From the NCBI GenBank assembly GCA_944474755.1, contig OX104113.1, forward strand, positions 62,268,074 through 62,332,073: DNA of 64,000 nt, given 5' to 3'. The notes below the pieces were generated by a model. It worked only from the letters and a program-made list of their open reading frames with translations. It was not told the DNA's origin and ran no database searches. Position numbers and translations under genes: made by a program. Below are positions 1 through 12,400 of this stretch, one piece after another (positions within the stretch are counted from its first letter, which is position 1; each line of letters opens with the position of its first letter). The stretch comes from Limnoperna fortunei (lineage: Eukaryota > Mollusca > Bivalvia > Mytilida > Modiolidae).

Positions 1-187
1 TAAACCATTAGATTTTTTGACTAAAACGTTTTAATTCATTTTTTCAAATTAGTTTGAAATATTTGTTGCTGAATTACTTGTCCATATTTACCTAAGAAAA
101 CCTTAACCATGAAAGGATTTTAGAAAATCCACTGTAATATATATGATTGCTTGTATATATTTTTATAGCTGAAAATTCTAATTTCAG

Positions 188-419
188 GCAACTAAGATAT
201 GAATGGGATGAACAGAGTAACCACTGTCAAGTTCTACAGTCGAATGCTCAGTTTAAGTATGGGTACGAGTATCTGGGCTGTTCTCCTCGTCTGGTCATTA
301 CACAACTGACTGATAGATGTTACCTGACACTTACCGGAGCCATGCATCTACATCTAGGAGGATCTCCTGCTGGACCAGCTGGTACTGGCAAAACTGAGAC
401 TGTCAAAGATTTGGCTAAG
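188..419 (+). CDS. DNAH14: DNAH14-like exon: linker end and AAA1 Walker A
   Basis: The acceptor is TTTCAG|G and the donor AAG|GTATAT. The exon starts with the last base of a split codon and ends in phase 0. It encodes QLRYEWDEQ..., the usual run-in to AAA1, then the P-loop [10 protein letters not shown] at the 3' end. AAA1 is the main ATP-hydrolysing site of dyneins. The upstream exon is outside the window. Confidence -1.
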
Positions 420-3400
420 GTATATTATATAAGTATTCTACAAAGAAGTCAGAATGACATATATTTGTTCACCAATTAATTAAATGTGGACCTCAAAGTT
501 TTTTGTAGACCCTACTTTTGTACAAACTGTTTATGTTCTTGCATTAAATAATGGAATAGATTTGTAAAAACATTATTGGATTTCAACTTTTTAATAGCTT
601 TAAAATGTATTAAGGTGTGATGTCTGCATACTTGAAAAAAAAATGTCATGAAAGATACAAAGTTATAAAGTTTATTAAGTTCGCGGTACATTTTGTGTAA
701 CCAAAATCATCAGTTGTGTTTACCCCAGAGATATTGGTTTAAAGTGCATGCAGGAATTACTGTTTTACTATCAAGAGAAATAAATCTCTTTTATATCCAG
801 GATAAATAAATCTCTTTTTTTATCCATATTTATTTACAGGCCATGGGTAAACTGTGTGTAGTATTCAACTGTTCAGAGGGCCTTGACTTTAAGACGTTAG
901 GAAAGTTTTTCTCTGGATTAGCCCAGTCTGGTAGCTGGTGTTGTTTTGATGAATTTAATCGTATAGATGTTGAAGTGTTGTCGGTAGTCGCTCAACAGAT
1001 CATGACAATCAAAGCAGCTAAGGATGCCCAAGCACCTAGGTTTATATTTGAAGGCAAAGACATCAAACTAGATATGACATGTGGATACTTCATCACGATG
1101 AACCCTACGTAAGTTCTGGGCATGCAACAATTTCCTGTAACTGCTATAATTTAAATATTAACAGAAATTTTATCTAAAAACATTTGGAACAGTTTTGTTT
1201 GTTTGCTTGAATGGTGTTTAATGCCACTTTCAGCAATTTTTCAGGTATATTATGGCATCCATTTTTTATTGGGAGAGGAAACCAGACTACCAGGAGAAAA
1301 CCCTGACCTGCAGTAGAAAATCTAACAATCCTTGTCAATTAAGATTTAATCGAGTACACCCTGCCAACATTGAGACTCGAACTTGTAACCTCAGTGTTGA
1401 CATACCATGTGATCAATAGTAGATTACCAACTACCTTAACCACTCTGCCACTATGGCCGCTGGTTTGGAATGGAAAGATGTTGTATTTAGAATAACTAAG
1501 TTTATACTATATTGTGCCCCATCTATGATCCCAGTCCCTCAGTTGCTTTTTTTCAAAACTCCACTGTTAAAAATGTATGTAGTTTTGATTTTCATCACTT
1601 ACAGTGATGTGCCATAAATGAACGTCCAAATTCAAGATGGCGGACGTTATTTTATAATACTATGTCGTATTATTAAAGCATAAATAAAGTACAGAAAAAA
1701 TTGTCTTACCTTAATATTTTGTAATATAACCCTTTGATCTCAAAACTTTTAAAATTCTTCGTGGAATAGACCTATATAAGCACTGAACATAATCTACAGG
1801 AGTGTTTTCCCAAATTCTTCGAACGGCTGCTTCAACTTCAAGTTTAGTTGTGTAAATTCTATCACCGTTTCTGAGTTCTCGTTTAAGTCTTAACCACATA
1901 TTTTCTATTATGTTCAAGTCCGGACTTTGCGCTGGCCATACCATAGAATGAATGTTGTTTTCCCGTTTGTAGTCTTGAACGATTCGTGCACGATGTACTG
2001 GAGCATTGTCATCTTGGTAAATATAGTTGTCTTCCGGAAAATGTCGAACAACAACAGGCCACAAATGTGCTTCTAATATGTCAATATACCTTTGAGCATT
2101 TACAATTCCATCAATTACAGTTACTGTCCCCACGCCGTTGAAGGTAATGCATCCCCACACCATCAAACTAAACTTGGGGGTTGGTGGTTGTGAAAGACAA
2201 CATGGCATCCATTCTTCTCTGACTCTTCTCCAGATGAAAACACGGTTATCAGTACCAATGTCTATCTTACATTCATCACTGAAAATCACACGATTCCAGT
2301 ATGCATTGATGGTTTTGTAACGATTTCCTCTGCACCACGCAATTCGTGCTTTTCTGTTCGCCTCCCGTATTCTAATGCGTTTCCTCACAACTCTTCTAAA
2401 GTAGCCTTGTTTGTACAAAGTCCTCTGAATTGTCCGCTTTGATACTGTTTCACCAACATTCCTTCTCTCGTTAAAAAGAGCAGTCACGTCTGATAAGACC
2501 CTTTTTCTGTTCTCTTTTACGATCCGTAGAAGGCCCCTTGTGTCCCTAGCTTTCAACTTTGCCTGCGCCCCTGTTCTCCGGATGTTTTCCACATTACCTC
2601 TCTCCCGATAACGACTTATTACACACGAAACTGTTGTCCTGGGAATGTTTAATCTACGAGATATTTCTGCATGCTTCAATCCAGACTTATGTAAGCTCAC
2701 AATCGCTTCCTTTGTGTCACTACTCAATTCTTTTCTTACTTTTGCCATTTTTTTTCGCACCGGAAATACTTTAAGCAGACGACAAATTTGACCTTTTTAT
2801 TTTAAACCACATGATAGCCACGTGTGTAAGCTAAATAAAGACACCCAACTTCTTGTCATAAATGTCATAATAAAATATTACAACGTCACTGACTACACCT
2901 TTGATACATAACATGACGTTAACTACGCCATTTTGGACGTTCATTTATGGCACATCACTGTACCTCCACAATTATACTTGTTCCAATTAATTAAGTCCCT
3001 TTGAAATGTAAAAGTGGACTTGTTTTAGTCATTAGTCAAATTTATAATGCCAATAATGATCAGTTGCAAATAGAACAAAAGAGAATTTCCATATTTTTGT
3101 CCCTTGCAAATAAAATACACTGTGCACTATGTCTACATTTGAAAATTCATGCTGCCCCATTCTATTATGACGTGTATCTCAGTTGTTTTAGAAAACCACA
3201 AACAACGAAACCTATCTGAACCGAAACTCTATTTGCTTTGAAAAGTTTGGTTTATACTGGTTTATTCAGTTTACACGGGTTAAATTTACATTAACAATTA
3301 TAACTTATAGAGTATATTTTATTGTTCTGTTTGATTACGTTTCTTTTGTTTATTTATAGTTTGGTGTAGACCGGTTTGAAAGTGTAACAGTAACTTACAA

Positions 3401-6400
3401 CTATTGGGAACAATTAGTTAATCATATATTAATAATCAACCACAAATTTCATTCACAGATATGCTGGTCGTGTAGAATTACCCGACAACTTGAAGACCTT
3501 ATTCAGACAGGTAGCCATGATGGTACCAGACTATGCCCAGATTGCTGAAATCATGTTGTTTTCAGAAGGGTTCAGAGCAGCTAAATCTTTATCTAGGAAG
3601 ATTGTACAGTTATATAACTTGGCTAGTAAACAGTTGTCACAACAAGATCATTATGATTTTGGAATGAGAGCCATTAAATCTGTACTTGTTATGGCTGGTC
3701 ATGGAAGAAGACATGCTCAACTCAAGTTAGTTTTAAGAAGATTAGAAACTATACTCACAAAGTTTTAAAAAAAGCAAAAAAATGATTTTTAGTTTCTTTG
3801 TTTTATAATATAAATAAATTAGTTTTTTATAATTTATTTGATATAAATCTGTTTCCAAAAATGTGAATTTACATTTTCCTTAGTAATCACAGTTTGATTT
3901 CCAGTGAGCTGTTAATTTGCCCTTTTTAAAAACTGCTCTTAAATATTCTTGCTGTAATGACATCACTAATACATGTATATCTATGTTACATACTGTTTAA
4001 AGTTAGAACCTATTTACTTCTTTTATCGTTTGACCTTTGTCACACTTCAGGGAACCAACTAAATAGACAATAAATTAATAACAAATATTGCAGAAGATTA
4101 TCTATACTAAGTGTTGACGTATTGTGGAGCGGGTTTTTTGCGTGAAAAATGAAAACTGCTTACCGCGTATGGTTCCGCTAATGCTCCTTTTGAAGATCAA
4201 GAAATCTACTTTCTGAAATCAATAATCATTGCCTCGAGATATTCAGCGTTTTGAAATATGGCAGTTTTTAAATTTTGAAAGGGCGATTTTCCATACTAAA
4301 ATTTGACCTTAATTAGAACGGAAGTGTACTTTAGGAACAATCGATTGTTGTCTACTCGAAATCCTTCGGGTGATGTCGTCTGCAGTTTAGGCTGGAAAAG
4401 TCTCGCGGTTTGTCCGAATACCATTGAACGTCACGAAAGCAGACGAATATTTGTAAACATCGTAAGGTCCCTTTAGAAACGAAAATGGCTGACTTATTAT
4501 GTAAAATTCCCGTAGCAAAAGCCAAGGACGATTTGTAACAACTTAACAACAGAGGCATATTATAAAACATGGACAGGTTATCGTATCTACATTTTTTCTA
4601 CTGAATTTTCGTAATAAAGAGGTAAAATATAGAATAATGAAAAAATGCAAGCAAACAAATTTTTCCAAAGGGGGTTGGCATTTAGTATAATTGGCTCTTT
4701 CATGCACTTTCTGGAAATTAAATTCCAAAACACACGTGAAATATGGTTGATTTTCATTGTTTTCCTGTAAATTAACAAACACTAGCTGAAAATGACATCA
4801 TAGCATCTATGTGACATCATTGTTTAAATTAAGAACAACGTACTTTTATTACTGTTGAACCTTTGTCGTAGTGCATAATTATGTCTAAAACAAATTTTCT
4901 TATATCTTAAGAAAAGTTGTCCAGTTATGTATACACTGGGTATGATAAGAACGTGATGTCAAATAGCTTTATTTTACTAAAGTCACACCCCCTGTGCGCT
5001 CAGTTTTTTGCATGCATTGAAACACCTCCATATTTTATATTATGCCTTTGTTTTTGACATGTCCCAAATCATACTTGTTATTTGCTACTTGAATTTTTAC
5101 ATAGTAAGTCAGCCATTTTAGTTTCTAAAGGGACTTTGCGTTGTTTTCAAAAGATCGTCTGCTTTTATAAAGTTCAATGGTTATCGGACAAACTGCAAGA
5201 CTTTTCCTGCCTCGGCTGCAAACGATATTACTCGAAGGATTTCAAATAGACATAAATTGACTATTCCAAACTTACACTTCCATTGTAATTTATGGCCATA
5301 ATTAACTTTAGAAAATTGCCTTATCAAAATGAAAAATCTGCTGTATTTCAAAAAGCTAATTAACTGTGGAAAATAATTGTTGAAATCAGTTTACACATTT
5401 TTTTATCTACATAAGGAGCATGAGTTTGACCAAATGTGGTAAGCAGTTTACCTTTAGGCAGCTGCACAGACAGGGTGACTTTTAGTATAGTGATATCATA
5501 TATAATTACTTACAAAATTGCTAAATTCAAATGTTTTATGTATTTATCGAATGCTTACTCTTTTATCATTACATTTTATTAACAGTAAAGACTCGTACAT
5601 CTTTTTATCATTTGTTTTGTATGTTTATTTAGAGATGGCAATGGGAAAACCTTGGGAGAAAATGAAGAGTCGCACATTTTGATGCATTCTTTACAAGATG
5701 CTAACATACCCAAGTTTTTAGCTGAAGATGTGCCATTATTTAAGAGTATAATTGATGACCTGTTCCCTGGAATTCTACCTCCTGAAAGAGATTATGGAAT
5801 ATTAGAGGTAAAGAGATTATGGAATATTAGAGGTATAGATAGTAAGAAAACTGAATGGCAGTTTGTAAAAATGCTTTATTGTGTTTTGCTTGCTCAGCCA
5901 TTAGTTAGTGTCCTTTTAAAATTAAATCAGATAGCCTTGACCTCCATTCTCAAAGTCTGTATTACATGTACAAAATATATGAAATTTGGTTAAACCTAAT
6001 TACATTTTTCAAAAAAATCAGACCAATTGTGAACTGCAGCTTGATGAAATAACTATTAGCTTTTTTTTTTAATATTCTTTTACAAAGACTGCTCAAACAA
6101 AGGTTTTTAGTGGAAAAAAGATTTTTGTAGTGATTTGATAGGACATATTTTTAAAGGTTTTTAACATTAAAAAAAGATTTGTTTGGACATTTCTTTAACC
6201 TCCTTCAATCTCTATCACAATGATCCTCTGCTGTCTATGCTGTTTGATGTTCAGAAGTTGATGCCATATTCTAAAAGTTAATGTGATCTTTACTAAGCTT
6301 TAATTATACAGTTGGGAGTTGTTTCCTTAGAGTTATTATTATTAAATTTAGATGAGATGACTAAGTTGTGGAAAGGAAAGGAACACATTTTAGAAAGTTG

Positions 6401-9400
6401 AATCTTGCATGTTCTAGTATATGTCTCAAACAAGGCATAAAAAAAACCATTCACTGGCTTGTAATCTTCTTTGATGTTTGGTTTCTAACATAATATTGAC
6501 ATGAATATAACTGAAATATCAATCTATCAATCAATCAATCTGTTTGATGTTAAAAAAATTTAATCTTTAGAAAGAAAGATGCCATTACTGTAAGATTTAA
6601 AATACAAACATATGTTAATTTTGTAGACAAAATCGTTCTAGATGAGACAAAGCTGTGTTTTTGAAACTTTACATCATTGTTGGCTGAATATTTGTAACAT
6701 GTTACATTCTTTTCTTTCAGAGAGCAATCAACATGGCTATCAGAGATCAAGGTTTCCAGTCGTGGAGTAACCAGATAGACAAAGTAAAGCAGTTCTATAA
6801 CCAGATCATGGTCAGACACGGTATAATGTTAGTGGGGCCCACTGGAGGTGGTAAAACGACCATCAGGAGTATACTACAGAAAGCATTAGTACTACTCCCC
6901 ACCATTAGCCAGACTGATCAGGATTCTTCAAAGAAACAAGGCCATTATGTGGTTAGTATTCATAGCAGTTGTACCAATAAAGGATGGACATTGTCATTTG
7001 TGATGTAATAGTTAGTAGGGTCACCTGAAGTGTGGTACGCTCCCCACATACATGCATAAAAATGTAGTACCAACATATACACGATGGGTGTGTATGAACT
7101 TTTAAATAGAAAAATTGAGAACATATTGCAGACTTAATGAAACATATATGAGTTGGTGTTAGTCAGGGTATAAAAACTTACTACAAAAAATTGGTACAAC
7201 ATCTTTAATTGAAAATTGGAATAAAGGATATGTTTAACAATAATTTTTAAATATTTTTATTTATAGCATAATAGATCCAAAAAAGGTCATGTTGAAATAT
7301 TCCAAGTGAACCCTAAATGTGTCAAGTTGGGAGAATTATATGGTGAAACTGATCCAAACACATTTGAATGGCATGATGGCCTGATAGGATCTGCCACACG
7401 ACGATTCTCTTCTGATCAATCTAAAGCTGATGATGGAACAGCCAGCAGACCTGTATCAAGAGTAACTACTCCTGGAGCTGTAAGTTGTTCATGTATTTTT
7501 ATATAAAGGGTCTATAATATGTAAAGCTAAAGATGCTTGGTTTAAGAGCCAAAAGCATTATTTTTAAGTTATCTTATTGCTTTGTGAGATCTCTCATTCA
7601 TCGTATATTTAAGGAATGATTTAAATTGTAGAACATATTATGTTATACTTGAGTCAATCAAACAAAACATAAAAAAGTTAGCAATTATCTTAAAAAAATG
7701 AATTCAAGGACTTTACAGATATTGATAGGTTTAGAAACTTAAATATAAACAATACACAACTTTGTTGTCCAAATTTTATTTATTGTACAAAATTAATGAA
7801 CAAATCATGCTTGTAACAGACAAAGGAAGCTGAAACAGAGAGTGATATTGACGACGACAAGCTAGATCACATGGTGCATTTAGAATGGAAATGGCTGGTA
7901 CTGGATGGTCCAGTAGATACCCTCTGGGTAGAAAACCTCAACACAGTGTTGGATGATTCTAAAGTTCTCTGCCTGGCCAATGGTCAGAGAATTCATCTGG
8001 CTGCTGGAATGAGACTGATATTTGAAGTGGACAATCTGTCACAAGCCAGTCCAGCTACTATCAGTCGATGTGCTATGGTGTATATGGTATGTCCATGAAT
8101 AGACTATGTATATATTTTTTTGCCAAAGTACACTGGATGCCATGTTATTGCTAATTTTGATCTTTTTGTTCTATATTATTCTATCTCACTCTGATAGAGC
8201 CTATCTCTTTAAGCTGTCAAGACATCATTGAGTAAACAACATGACATAACAAAGTTCTAAAACAACTCAATAAATAAAAAAATGGATGAGTAAATGAATC
8301 TTGTTTCAAAATATGCAAATAATCTTTAAATATATAGCTATTTAATGTTGCGTCTATGTTGTTGGTTGTCCTGGAATTATTGTCAAAATACAATGACCTG
8401 TCAGGTATTTTTTTACCTATTTGGTCAATCAGTTCTAAATACAGACAACAGCTGTTTAGAAAACCTCTTCAGTCTGCTTTTTTAAAGCTCTCCATCAGTA
8501 ATAGCTTGGACATTTAAATTGCAGCTACTCATGCATGACTCGAGTAATTTTAAGCTTCTTACTTAGAATATTGTCATAGGGTATAATGTAAAAGAATCAA
8601 GTTCAAAGATTTATTTTACCTTAGTCATGCATGAGTAGCTGCAATTTAAAATGTCCAGCTCTTTCTGATTAAGAGCATTAAAGAAAAGAGATTGAAACAG
8701 TTTTCTTAACAGTTGTTATCTATTTTTGGAATAGGTAGAAAATACCTGACAGGTGATAGTATTTTGACTGTAAGTGTTACCATTGTTATTCAGTACTTAT
8801 GTCTTTACTAAAGTGGTCTGCATTATTTACATTAACAATTATGGATGGCATCACAATTTTTGAAAACAAAGAATGATATGAAATAATGCCATTAAAGAAG
8901 CATGTGTTGTCTATGAAGTGTTGTCTAATTTGCTTTGTTTAATTAAAAAGTTGTGGTCTCTTTAATAGGTGGCTGTCCAGAATTGTATATTATAAATATA
9001 AAATATTTGAAATAATATCTACCAGAACATAAAGCTAGACTAATGTTGAAAACCTTTCAAGAGTATTGATTATACATGCTGTTTTTCAAATCCTTCAGGA
9101 TCCAGTAGACCTGGGATGGCAACCATATGTTAAGACATGGATACAACGATTACCAAAAGAAATGCCAGAGAGTGGAAAGAAACATCTGATGGCATTATTT
9201 GAGTATTCAATAGAAAAAGGCCTTAAATTTATACAGAAACACAGTCGATTCCAGGCAATATCTGCCCCAGATTTGTCGACAATCATGACATTATGTAATA
9301 TCTTGACAGCCTATTTTGATTTTATGTTGAAACATGGAGGTTTTGGAAATCCAGGTATTGTTATAGTTGTCTATTGATACACGGTACTTTGCTTAAGGTA

Positions 9401-12400
9401 TCCGGACCATAATTGACCACGTGATAATATTTGGTGTCCCGGATGTCCATTGTTTTTCAATGGAGCAGACCTCGGTAATGTTCGGCAAACATCGGAAATA
9501 CTATTTGAGTAACTAAATTTTTTCCTCAAAATTGTGAACATTGGCTCAAGTTATATGATATATTTTACTTTTATTATTAATTAGCAATACATTGATTTAA
9601 TAAAGCTGTATTTCTTGGTCTACAAATAAAATTAAACGGTAACTTCAATTATGGGTCGGATACCTTAATTGCAGTTAAATTGTTCAACTGAATATTGTTT
9701 TAGGATGCAAATAATTCAGGTGTGGTATGATGTGGTCTTTAATAATATCAACTGCATTCAGCTCAGCTTTTGATTTGACAAGGTCGGCTTACATCATCAA
9801 CTTTATGTTTCATGACATCATCTACTTCTATGTTAAAACCATATTTAGACATATACAACATGCTTGAAGTTAAAGTTTGAGGTATCAGACATGACTAGCT
9901 TTAACTGATTAAAACAGGTCAGTTTATAATACAAAAATATGTGACAAAATATTGAATAGGATAGTGTTGTTAGAATAGGGGTTAGGCATCGGTATTAAGT
10001 GTTTTAAAGGATTTTTTTTAATATCCCACAAATGAAAGCTGGGGGACATTTAATATTTTGGTCTTTTTGTCCATCCCATCTCAGTTTTACTCTTTTTTAT
10101 GACTTCAATCCTTCATGAAATAAAGTACTCTTTTACAACATAATGAGATCACTTCACTAGTAATATTCTGTTGACTGGATCAAAATTTCAAGCTAAAGTG
10201 AGCTTGGAAAAAGGGGGATCTATATGAATATGTGTGGAGTGGGACATCTGTATCATAGAAACATATTTTCTTATTTTCTGTTCTTTTTTTTACTTTTGAA
10301 TTTTTCTTGTTATTTTTGAAACAAAAAGATTAGAAAAAATAAATATAAAAAACTTTTTTATTTTGTGTTCGGTGTAGTTCGAAATGTTTAAAATTCAATT
10401 TTTGTAAAAAAAATTTAAACTAAGCAATTATCGCTTTCCTGCCATAGCTTGTATACATATTTACAACTTAGTTTATAGAAAACACTGTTTTTGCCTTCTT
10501 ACAGCTAGGAGCAACTCCTTTTTAGAATCTTTGGTATTTTTGTGATTTTCTGGTCTATATGTTCTAATTTGAACTTACACACTAGTGCTCTTTTGTAATA
10601 TGCATCCATTTCAATAATAAAATGTCTGGACCTAAAATCCTAAAAATGCAGTTACTTGGAACCCGTTGTTACTACAGTGATGAACTTCATTGTCAAAAGA
10701 TGAATGTTGCTATTGGATAATATATATATTTGGGAATAATTTACTTTCAACCGAAAAATTTTTTTTCACTAGCTGAATAACAGTCAGCATTTCTTTTTTC
10801 TTTTCATACCAACAGTTGATGAAACTAGAATATCAGCCTATTTTACATCTACAAAAAAGTCAGTTTTTCTTCTACAACAACAGTATAGGTAGTTTCATAC
10901 AAAATGGTACCAAGATGGCTGTCTGATGCAGTATTCATATTGTTCCATTTTTCATTAACCTGACAGAGTCAAACCTGCTGTATATACCACATGTATTAAC
11001 CATTTCTTCTAAGGTCAATATTTTATACGTAATAGCTTGAACATTTAAATTGCAGCTACTCATGCATGACTTGGGGTAATATAAAAACATCTAACTTAGT
11101 TCTCAGTATGCCATATGACAATCTGAAAAGCTAGGTGTTTACATTTACCTAAGTCGTGCAGGAGTAGCTCCAGTTTAAATAAGCAGCTATTGCTGATGAA
11201 GAGATTTAAAGAAAACAGATTAAATGAGTTTTCTAAACAGCTTTTACTTGTATCAGTATTAAGAATTGATCGACCAATGGGTAGAAAATACCTGACAGGT
11301 CATTATATTTTGACTATTAGATTCCTAAATTGTATTTCATATAAAATGACTGCTAACAGATTTCAATTATAATTGTGTTGATTCTCTGCATATTTACCAT
11401 AATTGGAGGTGTATAATGCTCAGTGATGTACTATACTCACCTAATCTAATGCTCACTTAAATTACCTTAAACCTTTTTGCCATTTTGTGGATAATACTCT
11501 CCCAGGCTGATCAGATGATCCTTTAAACAAAAATGTGAATATTATACACACTTATTTCAATAATTATGTTTTCTTTGTATGAGAGGTGACTATTTAATTA
11601 GAAACATCCCTTTATAGTATTTATACATTTTTTGTCAGATCCTAAGCGTGTCAAAGGTAAATAGAATCTCTTTTCTGTCACAGAAGTTTACAATTCTAGT
11701 TTTTGTAGTGTTAATATATTTAAATGAAACGGACAGGTTTTCACATTTTTTAAATAGGACAGGAGGTGAGAGGAAGGATGGGGATTTTCACATGTTCAAA
11801 AGTAGAGCTATGGACCTGTTAAAGATTTGATTTAGATAGTTTTAATTTTCTTTTAAAATGTATTTATTTAGTAATTTAATAATTGATTATAATGGGTTTT
11901 AAATTTGAATTAAGTAACTTTTCAAATCTGGTTTTTTGGAGTGGTTTTGTTTTGATTACAAGTTATTCTGTGGTTTAGTGGAAATTTTCTGTGCATAATT
12001 TGTTAACAAGTGGTCAATTTCTGATGATAAATAACAAGTGATTCATAACAATAAACATAAGTTATTAAGGTAATATTTATACAAATCATACATTGTCAGA
12101 ATACATCAAGTTTATTTTTATGAATTTTCAAAAAACACAATAAGTACAAAAATAGTAAATTTTTTCTGACAAGTGTTCAGAAGTTTTTTGTCTCACTAAT
12201 GCGATAGTGTGGTACCTATTTCTAGGCGGTTGAGATATTCTTTTCTCAAACCATGGGTGAGACGAGAGTTTCAAGCTCCTTTTCTCATAAAAATGTATTT
12301 GATGTCAACTGTTGGTTCAGCAATAGAAATATCATCAAATATGTGCTTTTGTAGTGTTTGTTTACCCTGCTCTTTAAATAGTAACATGAAAACAACATAT

